Source of the DNA: Bacteroidota bacterium
Lineage (GTDB): Bacteria > Bacteroidota > Ignavibacteria > Ignavibacteriales > Melioribacteraceae
Length of the DNA: 64,000 nucleotides
Assembly: GCA_018829205.1 (NCBI GenBank)
Contig: JAHJUE010000022.1
Location: 434,001 to 498,000 of the forward strand
Reading direction: 5' to 3'
Numbering within the stretch: position 1 is the first letter of the stretch; each line of letters opens with the position of its first letter. Of this stretch, positions 36,527 through 44,637 are shown one piece after another. The notes under the pieces were generated by a model, which searched no databases, was not told the DNA's origin, and saw nothing but the letters and a program-made list of their open reading frames with translations. The position numbers and the translations under genes were made by a program.

Positions 36527-38923
36527 CTACTTCAGCAGCAGCATTTTTTTGGTTCTTACAAAATTTCCCGCGCTTATTTTATAAAAATATATTCCGCTTG
36601 AAAGATTACCTGCATTAAAATTTATTTCATAAGTGCCGGGACTTTTCTGCTCATTCAACAGTTCGGCTACTTCCTGACCGATTGTATTATATACTTTAAT
36701 CTGAACAAATTCTTCACTGGGTATCGAAAATCTAATAATAGTCGACGGATTAAACGGATTGGGATAATTCTGATCAACCGCAAACTCGGAAGGCAGTTTA
36801 TCGTCAATCTCTTTAACATCGGTTACAATATCTGCTTCGGAAATTACATCGTCAAAATATAAAAGTCCGGATGAATCCCCCGAATTATTCTGCCTTACTG
36901 CAATACCGGTAAACTGAACTGCGCCGCTGCCGGATAAAACATTTAAATTAATTTCTTTAAAGTCCCAGCCGGTCCAATCAATAGTATCAACAAAAGAAAT
37001 TTCTGAATTTGATGATCTGGAAAACCAATACTCTAAAACATTACGGCTGTTATCTCCGAATACCCAGATGCCGAAAGTTTTGTCTGTATTTTCACCAAGA
37101 TCAATATTATTTGAAAGTCCTAATTCCAGCAGACCTCCTGAGCCAGAAAATTCATAATCAAGTCTTCCGCATGAAACTCCCGAATATTTTCTTTTTGTTG
37201 ATATTGAAAATTTTGTATTGGTTAAATTAATTCCGGTTGAATTCGGCGCTGAGACCGGGTCAATCCACACACCCGTATTTTCAAATCCTTCAAGGAAATT
37301 ACCGCTTACTTCTTTGCCAAGCGCGGTCTTAAATTCTATTGTATAACTTTCTTTTAGGAGGACATTCTCAATATCACCGATTCCCTCTTTAATATTAATT
37401 CTGTAAACGGAATTAATCTGTAAAGGAATTTTAGGCTCAAAACCGATAATGCCTTCGCTGTACCTGCTCTGATCAACGGTTACGCCCAAAGCATTATCAT
37501 TAATATCAGTTAAAGAAATTTTTCCGGCCAGCGTATTTGCTTTTACTCCCTCGTCAAAAATTAATTTTATAAACACTGTAGTAGCGATATCAACAGTCCC
37601 TGAATCAGGATAAGTAGAAAGCAGAATTAATCTTTCCCTGGTCGTAAATTTAAATGTTTTACCTTCGGCAAGATTTACGTCAAAGTGCGATTTTGCATCG
37701 GCAGTAACAGAAACAGTATATTCCGTACCGGCATTATAACTATCGGAAGGCGTAAAAATTAATCTTTTATTTAAGTTCTCCCAGCTGAATGTACCGGATA
37801 CTGCCGGTGAAATTGAGAAAACATTCTGCACGGATTCGGTATTCATTCTAATATCAAATTCAATTATGATATTCGATATATTGCTTGCGCCTAGGGTGCC
37901 GTCAGCCGGTGAAATATTTACTACATTAGGCGGATTATAATTCGGAATCAATCCTAATTTTTTATCAGCGAACTTAGACTGATTGGCGGTCACGGTTACA
38001 ATTGAGGAATCAAGAGCGTAATTTTCTGCTTCAAAAAATAGTTTATAATCACCCGGCTGAACATTTTCAAAAGAATAAAACCCGTTGTTATAATCATCGC
38101 CGTTATAAATTTCCCCGCCCGGTTGAAGAGTTACCTTAATCTGGTTTAATGGTTTGTAATTATCCCCCTTGCTGACAATTGGCAGATATGAAGGATCAAC
38201 TCCCTCAAAGTTGCTTCTTACCAATCCCGCGATAATTCCAGTTTGAAATTCGCCCGCGTTAAAATACTTTAAGAAACTTCTTGCTATCGCCCATGCTTCG
38301 TGATGCAGGTATGAAGTATTTTTTAATCTGAAACTTTCGGGTACATAATCGTGGAATGATCCTTCGGATAATGTGCCGGGCATGTTTAATCCTTTAAACA
38401 CTCCGAGATAGGGCTGGCCTGTGCCATAAAAATCGAAATCGCCTCTAACCGTTTTGTAAGTAGTTCTGTTGGATTTGAAAATTTCATCGGCAAGATAATT
38501 ACCCATTGTAAGAGACCCTGGATATGTAGGCGCATTATCTCTTCCCTGGAAAAGAATTAATGTATAGTTTGCGTTTCTGGTACCGCCAGACGCATTGCTG
38601 TGTATTGATTGGAAATAGTCAACATTCTGCGCATTTGCGATCGCAACAATTTGAGATAAAGGGAGATCATCCGATGTTTTATTTTCAGTCCTGGTCATCA
38701 CTACAGTTGCGCCCAGGCTTTCTAATATTTCTCTAAGTTTAAGACCTTTGCCCAGGTTGCCGTCCGACTCCCAGAATCCGGTTTCGGAAATAAATCTGTC
38801 GTTTGAATCATGACCGCCGTGCCCCGGATTAACACAAATTTTTACGCCTGCCAGCGACTGCGCGTTTATATTTAAAAATGATAATAAAAGTATACTTACA
38901 AAAGAAAGTAATATTTTTTTCAT
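36527..38923 (-). CDS. T9SS-exported N-acetylmuramoyl-L-alanine amidase
   Basis: The 798-residue protein has a signal peptide ending INAQS. The amidase_3 domain (25-225) has zinc ligands H35 (NPGHGGH), E52 (ETGFWESDG) and H108 (SIHSNASGG) and catalytic E187 (GTLSEGSF). A CarboxypepD_reg-like module follows at about 228-325 (IAGLVRSNFEG), then two Ig-like Big_5 repeats (VNISPADGTLGASN, LLSTYPDSGTVD) and a beta-sandwich. The C-terminal domain (QNYPNPFNPS to KKMLLLK) is a T9SS sorting signal. It should act at or outside the cell surface, on the cell's own shed wall or that of other bacteria. A surface amidase supports wall scavenging rather than only internal recycling. Confidence 0.93.
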   Translation of the reverse strand: MKKILLSFVSILLLSFLNINAQSLAGVKICVNPGHGGHDSNDRFISETGFWESDGNLGKGLKLREILESLGATVVMTRTENKTSDDLPLSQIVAIANAQNVDYFQSIHSNASGGTRNANYTLILFQGRDNAPTYPGSLTMGNYLADEIFKSNRTTYKTVRGDFDFYGTGQPYLGVFKGLNMPGTLSEGSFHDYVPESFRLKNTSYLHHEAWAIARSFLKYFNAGEFQTGIIAGLVRSNFEGVDPSYLPIVSKGDNYKPLNQIKVTLQPGGEIYNGDDYNNGFYSFENVQPGDYKLFFEAENYALDSSIVTVTANQSKFADKKLGLIPNYNPPNVVNISPADGTLGASNISNIIIEFDIRMNTESVQNVFSISPAVSGTFSWENLNKRLIFTPSDSYNAGTEYTVSVTADAKSHFDVNLAEGKTFKFTTRERLILLSTYPDSGTVDIATTVFIKLIFDEGVKANTLAGKISLTDINDNALGVTVDQSRYSEGIIGFEPKIPLQINSVYRINIKEGIGDIENVLLKESYTIEFKTALGKEVSGNFLEGFENTGVWIDPVSAPNSTGINLTNTKFSISTKRKYSGVSCGRLDYEFSGSGGLLELGLSNNIDLGENTDKTFGIWVFGDNSRNVLEYWFSRSSNSEISFVDTIDWTGWDFKEINLNVLSGSGAVQFTGIAVRQNNSGDSSGLLYFDDVISEADIVTDVKEIDDKLPSEFAVDQNYPNPFNPSTIIRFSIPSEEFVQIKVYNTIGQEVAELLNEQKSPGTYEINFNAGNLSSGIYFYKISAGNFVRTKKMLLLK

Positions 38924-38935
38924 GATTGTTTTCTT

Positions 38936-39856
38936 TTATTCATATTTAAGATTTAGTTTTCTTACCTGTCCGCTCGAAGTATTATAATAAATTTCGTTTC
39001 TTGTATTTCCCCATTTGGGATATATGGAAATATTTTTATCGTTTTCAGTTAAGGTATATCTTTCACTTCCGTCAAATTTTACAATTCCTATAGTAGAAGT
39101 AGTTAATACCCTGCCGTCGTCCTTGTCGTCCATAAAAACAATCCAACTGCCGTCGGGCGACCACGAAGGATAATTTGCTCTTCCCAGCTCTGCAATAATT
39201 TTCCCGTTTAAATCGGAAACATAGGTTCCTTTGCCGGCAAATGTAAACAACAGTTTTGTACCGTCGGGAGAAATTGAAGGCCAAATATAATTTCCTTTCC
39301 CCAGCGGCTGTATATTAGTCTTGCTTCCGTTTTTATATAAAACAATATTCGAATTTTCAATAAACACAGATAATAATGACGCTTGTTTCTTATTAAGAGA
39401 ACTGATTCCGGGAATAGGTTTTACGGTATTCTCTTTCATATAAAGGTAGCATTTCCACCTGGTTGTCCGTGAAAGTTTCAGATCACGAACGTCATTCTCA
39501 ATTTTAGTTTCTTTACCTGTTAACAGATTATGAGATACAAGAGAAGACATTCTTCTTCCCGAAACAAATTTATCGCTTCTATAGAATATTTCACTTCCGT
39601 TATCGCTGAATCCGGCGTCGTAACCCGCTCCAGCAGCGTCTGTAATTTTTTCTAATTTCCCCGTTTTAATATTCTTAAGCCATAATCCTTTTTGATTCTG
39701 CTCAGAAAAAAGAATGGCTGAACCGTCGGGACTGACTGTAGGATAAAAGAAACTGCCTTCGCTTTCAGTGGTAACTGCAATGTTTTCCGCGACAGAAACT
39801 TTTTGCGCTAATAAGGGGATTGAAAAAAAATAAATAATAAGTAGTAATGTTTTCAT
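38936..39856 (-). CDS. Periplasmic TolB-like PD40 beta-propeller protein
   Basis: The 306-residue protein has a signal peptide ending PLLAQ, then WD40-like PD40 repeats: YPTVSPDGSAILFSE, YDAGFSDNGSEIFYRS, IWPSISPDGTKLLFTF and YPSWSPDGSWIVFMDD. This gives a four- to six-bladed propeller like the C-terminal part of TolB, without the TolB N-domain. No catalytic residues are apparent, so it may bind a protein or glycan. It is the first gene of the minus-strand operon running to 26898, 12 bases ahead of the T9SS amidase, and is divergent from the GNAT-murQ-nagZ operon. Operator copy D lies between them. Confidence 0.82.
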   Translation of the reverse strand: MKTLLLIIYFFSIPLLAQKVSVAENIAVTTESEGSFFYPTVSPDGSAILFSEQNQKGLWLKNIKTGKLEKITDAAGAGYDAGFSDNGSEIFYRSDKFVSGRRMSSLVSHNLLTGKETKIENDVRDLKLSRTTRWKCYLYMKENTVKPIPGISSLNKKQASLLSVFIENSNIVLYKNGSKTNIQPLGKGNYIWPSISPDGTKLLFTFAGKGTYVSDLNGKIIAELGRANYPSWSPDGSWIVFMDDKDDGRVLTTSTIGIVKFDGSERYTLTENDKNISIYPKWGNTRNEIYYNTSSGQVRKLNLKYE

Positions 39857-40041
39857 AAATTCTCCAAAAACATTTTCTCTTTCAGAAACTTAAATAAACA
39901 AAAAATAATTTATTCTATTCTCAAAAGATCAATTAAAATGGTATTGTTCAGGTAATATAAAATTGCCAGCAGCAACTTCAACAAAACTTAAAATTTTTTA
40001 TCTAATTTGCTTTTAAAATCTATCAATATAATCGAATTTTT

Positions 40042-40061
40042 AACTACACAATCGGGTGGTT
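40042..40061. promoter_or_regulatory. Operator copy D in the right-hand divergent promoter
   Basis: AACTAC-ACAATCGG-GTGGTT matches copy C (minus strand) at 18 of 20 bases, with one arm mismatch. It lies between the PD40/amidase operon (start 39856) and the GNAT/murQ operon (start 40186), 50-60 bases upstream of a plus-strand -7 box at 40104. It could serve either promoter or both. Confidence 0.72.
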
Positions 40062-40083
40062 ATAATTATATTGAAATTGATAA

Positions 40084-40111
40084 TTTGCTCAATAAAATAC
40101 TATTATATTTG
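40084..40111 (+). promoter_or_regulatory. Bacteroidota-type promoter for the GNAT-murQ-nagZ operon
   Basis: TTTG (40084-40087) and TATATTTG (40104-40111) match the -33 TTTG and -7 TAnnTTTG elements known for Bacteroidetes. The spacer is 16 bases, shorter than the usual 19-21, which would suit activator dependence. The predicted start lies about 70 bases before the GTG at 40186. Confidence 0.5.
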
Positions 40112-40185
40112 CGGAATAAATTATAATAGATGAAATAAAATTGCAATAAATTGAATAAAACCAAATTTACAATAGTGATATAAAA

Positions 40186-40791
40186 GTGGAATTTAAAATT
40201 AGAAATTATAAGTCCTCCGATCTCGATAAACTTTATGAAATATGTCTTAAAACCGGGGACAGCGGCAAGGACGCAAGCATGATCTATAAGGATCCGTTTC
40301 TGTTAGGGCATTATTACGCCGCGCCTTATGCTGTAATTCATCCCGAACTGACATTTATATTAACAAAAAATGAAATGCCGATCGGATATATATTAGGAAC
40401 GGATAAGTCGGAATCATTTTATCATAAATGTGAAGAATTTTGGTTCCCGAAATTAAGAGACAAGTATCCGCTGCCCGAACATAATGACGACAGTCCGGAT
40501 TCAAGAATAATAAAATTAATTTATAACGGTATTCTGCCTAAACTGCCTAAAAATATGCTTGACGAATATCCCGCTCATCTTCATATTGATATACTGCCCG
40601 AAGGACAGGGACAAGGAATGGGGAAAAAACTGATATTTACATTTATTGATAAGCTGAAAGAATTAAACGTTCCGGCCCTTCATCTTGAAGTAGGAAAAAG
40701 AAATAAGGACGCAATAAAGTTTTATGAAAAAATCGGCTTTAAACAAATTAAAGATTATGAATTTTCGATTGTTTACGGAATGAAATTTTAA
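40186..40791 (+). CDS. GNAT acetyltransferase of the OGA-C-terminal-like type
   Basis: The 201-residue cytoplasmic protein starts at GTG 40186, the first possible start before the conserved FKIRNYKSSDLDKLYEICLKTG. The acetyl-CoA loop is LPEGQGQGMGKKLI, and HLEVGKRNKDAIKFYEKIGF is the GNAT motif B region. The opening and the DPFLLGHYYAAPYAVIHPE stretch resemble the acetyltransferase-like C-terminus of O-GlcNAcase-type proteins. The acceptor is unknown. Its operon with murQ and nagZ suggests an amino sugar or muropeptide amine, but this is inference. The gap to murQ is 40 bases. Confidence 0.85.
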   Translation: MEFKIRNYKSSDLDKLYEICLKTGDSGKDASMIYKDPFLLGHYYAAPYAVIHPELTFILTKNEMPIGYILGTDKSESFYHKCEEFWFPKLRDKYPLPEHNDDSPDSRIIKLIYNGILPKLPKNMLDEYPAHLHIDILPEGQGQGMGKKLIFTFIDKLKELNVPALHLEVGKRNKDAIKFYEKIGFKQIKDYEFSIVYGMKF

Positions 40792-40831
40792 TTATCATTA
40801 TTTCACAAATTCAACAGGGAATTATTGATTA

Positions 40832-41752
40832 ATGGAAAATGACAAAAAAAAGTTTTTTGATGAAATAAGTGCTTTATCTACCGAACAGCGGAACCCGAAT
40901 TCTATGAATATTGATTCGTTATCCACAGCCGGAATTTTAAAAATAATTAATGAAGAAGATAAAACAATTCCATACGCGGTGGAAAAAGAATTAGAATATA
41001 TTGAAGAAGCCGTTGAAACAATTGTTGCCGCAATTAAGAACGGGGGCAGACTTTTATATTTCGGCGCCGGCACAAGCGGAAGACTTGGAGTGGTGGATGC
41101 TTCGGAGTGCCCGCCTACATTTGGAACTCCTTTCGGATTAATTGAAGGTTTTATTGCCGGGGGAAAAGAAGCAATGTTCCGCGCGCAGGAAGGCGCAGAA
41201 GATAAAGAAGAAAACGGAGCAAACGATGTTATAAAAGCCGGCGTAAATAACAAGGATGTTGTATGCGGAATTGCCGCGAGCAGAAGAACTCCTTATGTTG
41301 TTGGAGCAATCGGTAAAGCAAAAGAACTGGGTGCCAAGACTTTATATATTACATGCACACCCAGGGAATCATTTAACATTTCTAATGTAGATACCGCGAT
41401 TTGCGTTAATGTCGGACCCGAAGTTATTATGGGATCGACAAGAATGAAAAGCGGAACAGCTCAGAAACTTGTACTGAATATGCTTACAACCGCTTCAATG
41501 ATTAGATTGGGAAAAGTATATGAAAATATGATGATTGACCTGCAGATGACCAATAAAAAACTCGTTGAACGTTCTAAAAAAATTGTAATAACAATTACAG
41601 GCGTTTCTTACGAGGAAGCCGAAGAATATTTAATGAAAGCGGACGGGCATGTAAAAACGGCTCTTGTAATGATAATCGCAAAAGTTGACGCCGAAGAAGC
41701 GCGCAGAAGATTGGAAAAAGCGGAAGGCTTTGTAAGAAAAGCTTTGTATTAA
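40832..41752 (+). CDS. murQ: N-acetylmuramic acid 6-phosphate etherase
   Basis: The 306-residue cytoplasmic SIS-fold enzyme opens with TEQRNPNSMNIDSLSTAGIL. It has FGAGTSGRLGVVDASECPPTFG with catalytic E92, GAEDKEENG with a second acidic residue near E123, and GPEVIMGSTRMKSGTAQKLVLN, all MurQ signatures at full family length. It removes D-lactate from MurNAc-6P to give GlcNAc-6P. Its substrate would come from the kinase at 22200 and its product goes to the NagB-PIG-L fusion. The released D-lactate could feed a D-hydroxyacid oxidase such as the FAD protein at the left edge. A hairpin terminator-like sequence follows at 41836. Confidence 0.97.
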   Translation: MENDKKKFFDEISALSTEQRNPNSMNIDSLSTAGILKIINEEDKTIPYAVEKELEYIEEAVETIVAAIKNGGRLLYFGAGTSGRLGVVDASECPPTFGTPFGLIEGFIAGGKEAMFRAQEGAEDKEENGANDVIKAGVNNKDVVCGIAASRRTPYVVGAIGKAKELGAKTLYITCTPRESFNISNVDTAICVNVGPEVIMGSTRMKSGTAQKLVLNMLTTASMIRLGKVYENMMIDLQMTNKKLVERSKKIVITITGVSYEEAEEYLMKADGHVKTALVMIIAKVDAEEARRRLEKAEGFVRKALY

Positions 41753-41835
41753 TTGTTCAGCTTTATATTTATATACTTAAAAAAGAGTCTAACACGGAAA
41801 GTATAAATTTATAGAATTGATGTACCAGCAACCGT

Positions 41836-41852
41836 CATCTTAGGTTAAGATG
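41836..41852 (+). terminator. Hairpin with T-rich tail after murQ
   Basis: CATCTTA-GGT-TAAGATG forms a seven-base stem followed by TTTCTTATTTTT. It may stop or partly attenuate transcription between murQ and the GH3 gene in the 197-base gap. Confidence 0.6.
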
Positions 41853-41923
41853 TTTCTTATTTTTCATAGTTGATTAAAGTATTATTCTTACCATTAATTA
41901 GTTTAGCTTATTTTCATGAAGTT

Positions 41924-41951
41924 ACGGATTACCTAATACGGATTACCTAAT
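41924..41951 (+). repeat. Tandem 14-bp duplication at the GH3 start codon
   Basis: ACGGATTACCTAAT occurs twice in a row, and the second copy supplies the first two bases of the GH3 ATG (41950). No purine-rich ribosome site lies between. The duplication moves the start codon relative to upstream signals and could affect translation. Confidence 0.8.
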
Positions 41952-43323
41952 GGCTTACATTTATCCAAAGATCAAATTTTCTTTCCTTATAATTTATTAC
42001 TTAATTAGCTTAACAATTTATTCGCAGGACCAGATTGACGGTAAGATAGCGCAGATGCTGATGGTCGGGTTTGTGCCTAACACGGTTTTTGAAGATACGT
42101 TATATTATGATATTCAATATAGAAATCTGGGCGGGGTTATAAACTTTGCGTATAATATTACAAGTCCTTCGCAGATAAAGAACCAGTCGAACCATATGCA
42201 GAATATAGCGCCGGTTCCTCTTCTAATCGCAACAGATCAGGAAGGAGGAATAGTAGCAAGGCTTGACGAACAGAACGGTTTCGCAAAAACTTATACCGCG
42301 TTTGATCTAGGAACAAAATATAATAATGAAGCAACTACAAGAACTCAATCCGCACTTATGGCCGGATGGATGATTGAGAGCGGTTTAAATACAAATTTCG
42401 GACCGGTGGCAGATGTTAATGTTAATCCTACAAGTCCCGCTATAGGAAAATACGGAAGAAGTTTTTCTTCGGATCCTAATACCGTTTATCTTCATTCAAA
42501 ATGGTTTGCGGATGAATTTAAAAATAAAAATATTAATACCGCGTTAAAACATTTTCCAGGTCACGGAAGCGCGAAATCCGATTCGCACAACGGTTTTACC
42601 GATATTACAAATACATGGACGGATGCGGAATTAATTCCTTATAAAAACTTAATTGAAAACGGTTATAATAATTTTATAATGACGGGGCACCTGTTTAACG
42701 CAAATCTTGATCCAGATTATCCCGCTTCTCTTTCAAGAAGAATTATTACTCATTTGCTGAGGGACAGTTTAAATTTTAAAGGACTTGTAATAAGCGATGA
42801 AATGTTTATGAACGCAATCAGCGATAATTACGGATTTGATGAATCAATAGAACTGGCAATTAATGCCGGTACCGACATACTGCTCTTCAAAAAAAATGAA
42901 TACAATAATATTTCACTGGTCAAATATGTAGTTGAACTTGTTAAGCGGAAAATAACGGAAGGCAAAATTCCACAAAGCAGAATTGATGAATCGTATGAAA
43001 GAATTCAGAATCTGAAAAACAGTATAACAAGTATTAAAAATACTCAGTCGGACATTATCCCGGAATTTTTAACATTATCTTCTTATCCTAATCCTTTTAA
43101 TAATTCAGCAAATATTATTTTTACGTTAAAGCAGGGTTCCGGAGTTAAATTAAAAATTTACGATATTACTGGACAGGCAGTTTATAAAAAATATTATGAA
43201 TCTTTAACCGCGGGAGAACATAGAATAACATTTAACGCGGCAGGACTTTCATCCGGCACATATATCGCGGTAATTGAAACACCGGGTCATTTTAAATCGG
43301 TTAAATTAACCTTAATAAAATAG
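41950..43323 (+). CDS. nagZ: GH3 beta-N-acetylhexosaminidase (NagZ-like) with T9SS domain
   Basis: The 457-residue protein has a signal peptide ending TIYSQ. The GH3 barrel has ATDQEGGIVARL, GKYGRSFSSDP and the NagZ signature KHFPGHGSAKSDSH (K200-H213), which carries the general-acid Asp-His pair. The nucleophile is D283 in LVISDEMFM. Residues 370-457 form a T9SS-type sorting domain (SSYPNPFNNS start, VKLTLIK end). NagZ in E. coli is cytoplasmic; here cleavage of GlcNAc from MurNAc should happen at the cell surface. It is followed within 20 bases by a serine hydrolase. NagZ and beta-lactamase-like domains are often linked in Bacteroidota. Confidence 0.9.
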   Translation: MAYIYPKIKFSFLIIYYLISLTIYSQDQIDGKIAQMLMVGFVPNTVFEDTLYYDIQYRNLGGVINFAYNITSPSQIKNQSNHMQNIAPVPLLIATDQEGGIVARLDEQNGFAKTYTAFDLGTKYNNEATTRTQSALMAGWMIESGLNTNFGPVADVNVNPTSPAIGKYGRSFSSDPNTVYLHSKWFADEFKNKNINTALKHFPGHGSAKSDSHNGFTDITNTWTDAELIPYKNLIENGYNNFIMTGHLFNANLDPDYPASLSRRIITHLLRDSLNFKGLVISDEMFMNAISDNYGFDESIELAINAGTDILLFKKNEYNNISLVKYVVELVKRKITEGKIPQSRIDESYERIQNLKNSITSIKNTQSDIIPEFLTLSSYPNPFNNSANIIFTLKQGSGVKLKIYDITGQAVYKKYYESLTAGEHRITFNAAGLSSGTYIAVIETPGHFKSVKLTLIK

Positions 43324-43343
43324 ATTTTAGAAAAAGGAATTTT

Positions 43344-44579
43344 ATGAAAAAGTATTTTTTACTCTTAATAATATCATTAATAATTCCGGCATTACAATTA
43401 AAAGCTCAGGATAATTTTATTAAAGATTTGCTGGAAAAAAATTCAGATTTATTCGGAGAAGTTCTAAGCAAATTGGACAGTTTCGAAGTTCAGATTATCT
43501 ATACGCAAATTGACAGGGACCGGGATAATTTCCCCACATTTACAACCTACAGTTTAAATAATACCCCGGAATTTTATTTTTATCCCGCCAGTACGGCTAA
43601 GTTTCCGGTAGCTTTAACCGCGCTTGAAAAAATTAATAGACTTAATATACCGGGTTTAGATAAATACACTTCATTTAAAATTGACAGCGTCCGCGCGCCG
43701 CAGTCGACTGTTTTAATTGACAAGTCGTCGCCAAACGGACTCCCTTCAATAGCCCAGTATATTAAAAAGATTTTTCTTGTAAGCGATAACGACGCATACA
43801 ACAGGCTGTATGAGTTCGTTGGGCAAAAAGAAATAAACAAAACGCTTCATGAAAAAGGTTTTAAAGATCTTAAAATTGTTCACAGATTCGCAGCGGGTTT
43901 TTCGGCTGAAGAAAACCGTTATACAAATCCAATTACATTCTATGAAGGCGATAGAATTATTTACGAACAGCCTGCTCAATTTAATGAAGAGAATTACAGC
44001 TTCGAATTAAAAAATTTAATTAAGGGCAAAGGCTATTTGGACGCCGCGGATAGTCTCATAAACGAACCATTTGATTTTACGAATAAAAATTACATCTCCT
44101 TGGAATCGTTAAATGAAATATTAAAGACAGTAATATTCCCTGAATCGCAGCCCGAATCAAAACGATTTAATTTAACCGGCGATGATTACAAATTTTTGTA
44201 TAAATATATGTCCATGTTGCCACATGAAAGCAATAATCCTTCGTATGATTCAACATATATTGACAGCTTCGTAAAATTTTTCATGTTTAACGAAAATGAT
44301 TGTTCAAAAAAAAATATCCGGATTTTTAATAAGGTAGGATTGGCGTACGGTTTCTTAACTGATATTGCTTATATTGTTGATTTTGAGAACGGTGTCGAAT
44401 TTATGCTTTCCGCCGTAATACATGTAAATAAAAACGGGATTTATAACGACAACATTTATGAATACAATACAATCGGACTCCCCTTCTTTTCAAATTTAGG
44501 CAAGGTTATTTATAATTATGAATTAACAAGAGAAAGAGAAATAAAACCGGATTTAAATAAATTTGTTATAAAATATTAG
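43344..44579 (+). CDS. Exported class A beta-lactamase-like serine hydrolase
   Basis: The 411-residue protein has a signal peptide ending QLKAQ. The serine penicillin-recognising fold has S83-x-x-K86 (PASTAKF), S147-D148-N149 (VSDNDAYN) and K330-V-G (NKVGLAYG), which stands for the KTG box. No clear ExxLN glutamate of true class A beta-lactamases is seen, so D,D-peptidase or esterase action on stem peptides is at least as likely as antibiotic hydrolysis. It is the last gene of the operon with the GH3 enzyme. A convergent palindrome at 44598 separates it from the TPR kinase. Confidence 0.82.
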   Translation: MKKYFLLLIISLIIPALQLKAQDNFIKDLLEKNSDLFGEVLSKLDSFEVQIIYTQIDRDRDNFPTFTTYSLNNTPEFYFYPASTAKFPVALTALEKINRLNIPGLDKYTSFKIDSVRAPQSTVLIDKSSPNGLPSIAQYIKKIFLVSDNDAYNRLYEFVGQKEINKTLHEKGFKDLKIVHRFAAGFSAEENRYTNPITFYEGDRIIYEQPAQFNEENYSFELKNLIKGKGYLDAADSLINEPFDFTNKNYISLESLNEILKTVIFPESQPESKRFNLTGDDYKFLYKYMSMLPHESNNPSYDSTYIDSFVKFFMFNENDCSKKNIRIFNKVGLAYGFLTDIAYIVDFENGVEFMLSAVIHVNKNGIYNDNIYEYNTIGLPFFSNLGKVIYNYELTREREIKPDLNKFVIKY

Positions 44580-44597
44580 ATAGGAATTTAACGGAAT

Positions 44598-44630
44598 CGC
44601 TGTAGTAATTACTGCCGCAGTAAATTTTTT
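44598..44630. terminator. Probable terminator between convergent genes
   Basis: An imperfect 21-base palindrome centred on AGTAATTACT (44598-44618) overlaps ACTG-CCG-CAGT and is followed by TAAATTTTTTG. It lies in the 58 bases between the serine hydrolase and TPR kinase stops. Confidence 0.5.
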
Positions 44631-44637
44631 GTTAACA

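Noticed and set aside
40822-41253. Antisense open frame of 143 codons inside murQ
   Set aside because: MurQ is unmistakable on the plus strand; the other frame is low-complexity Ser/Pro.
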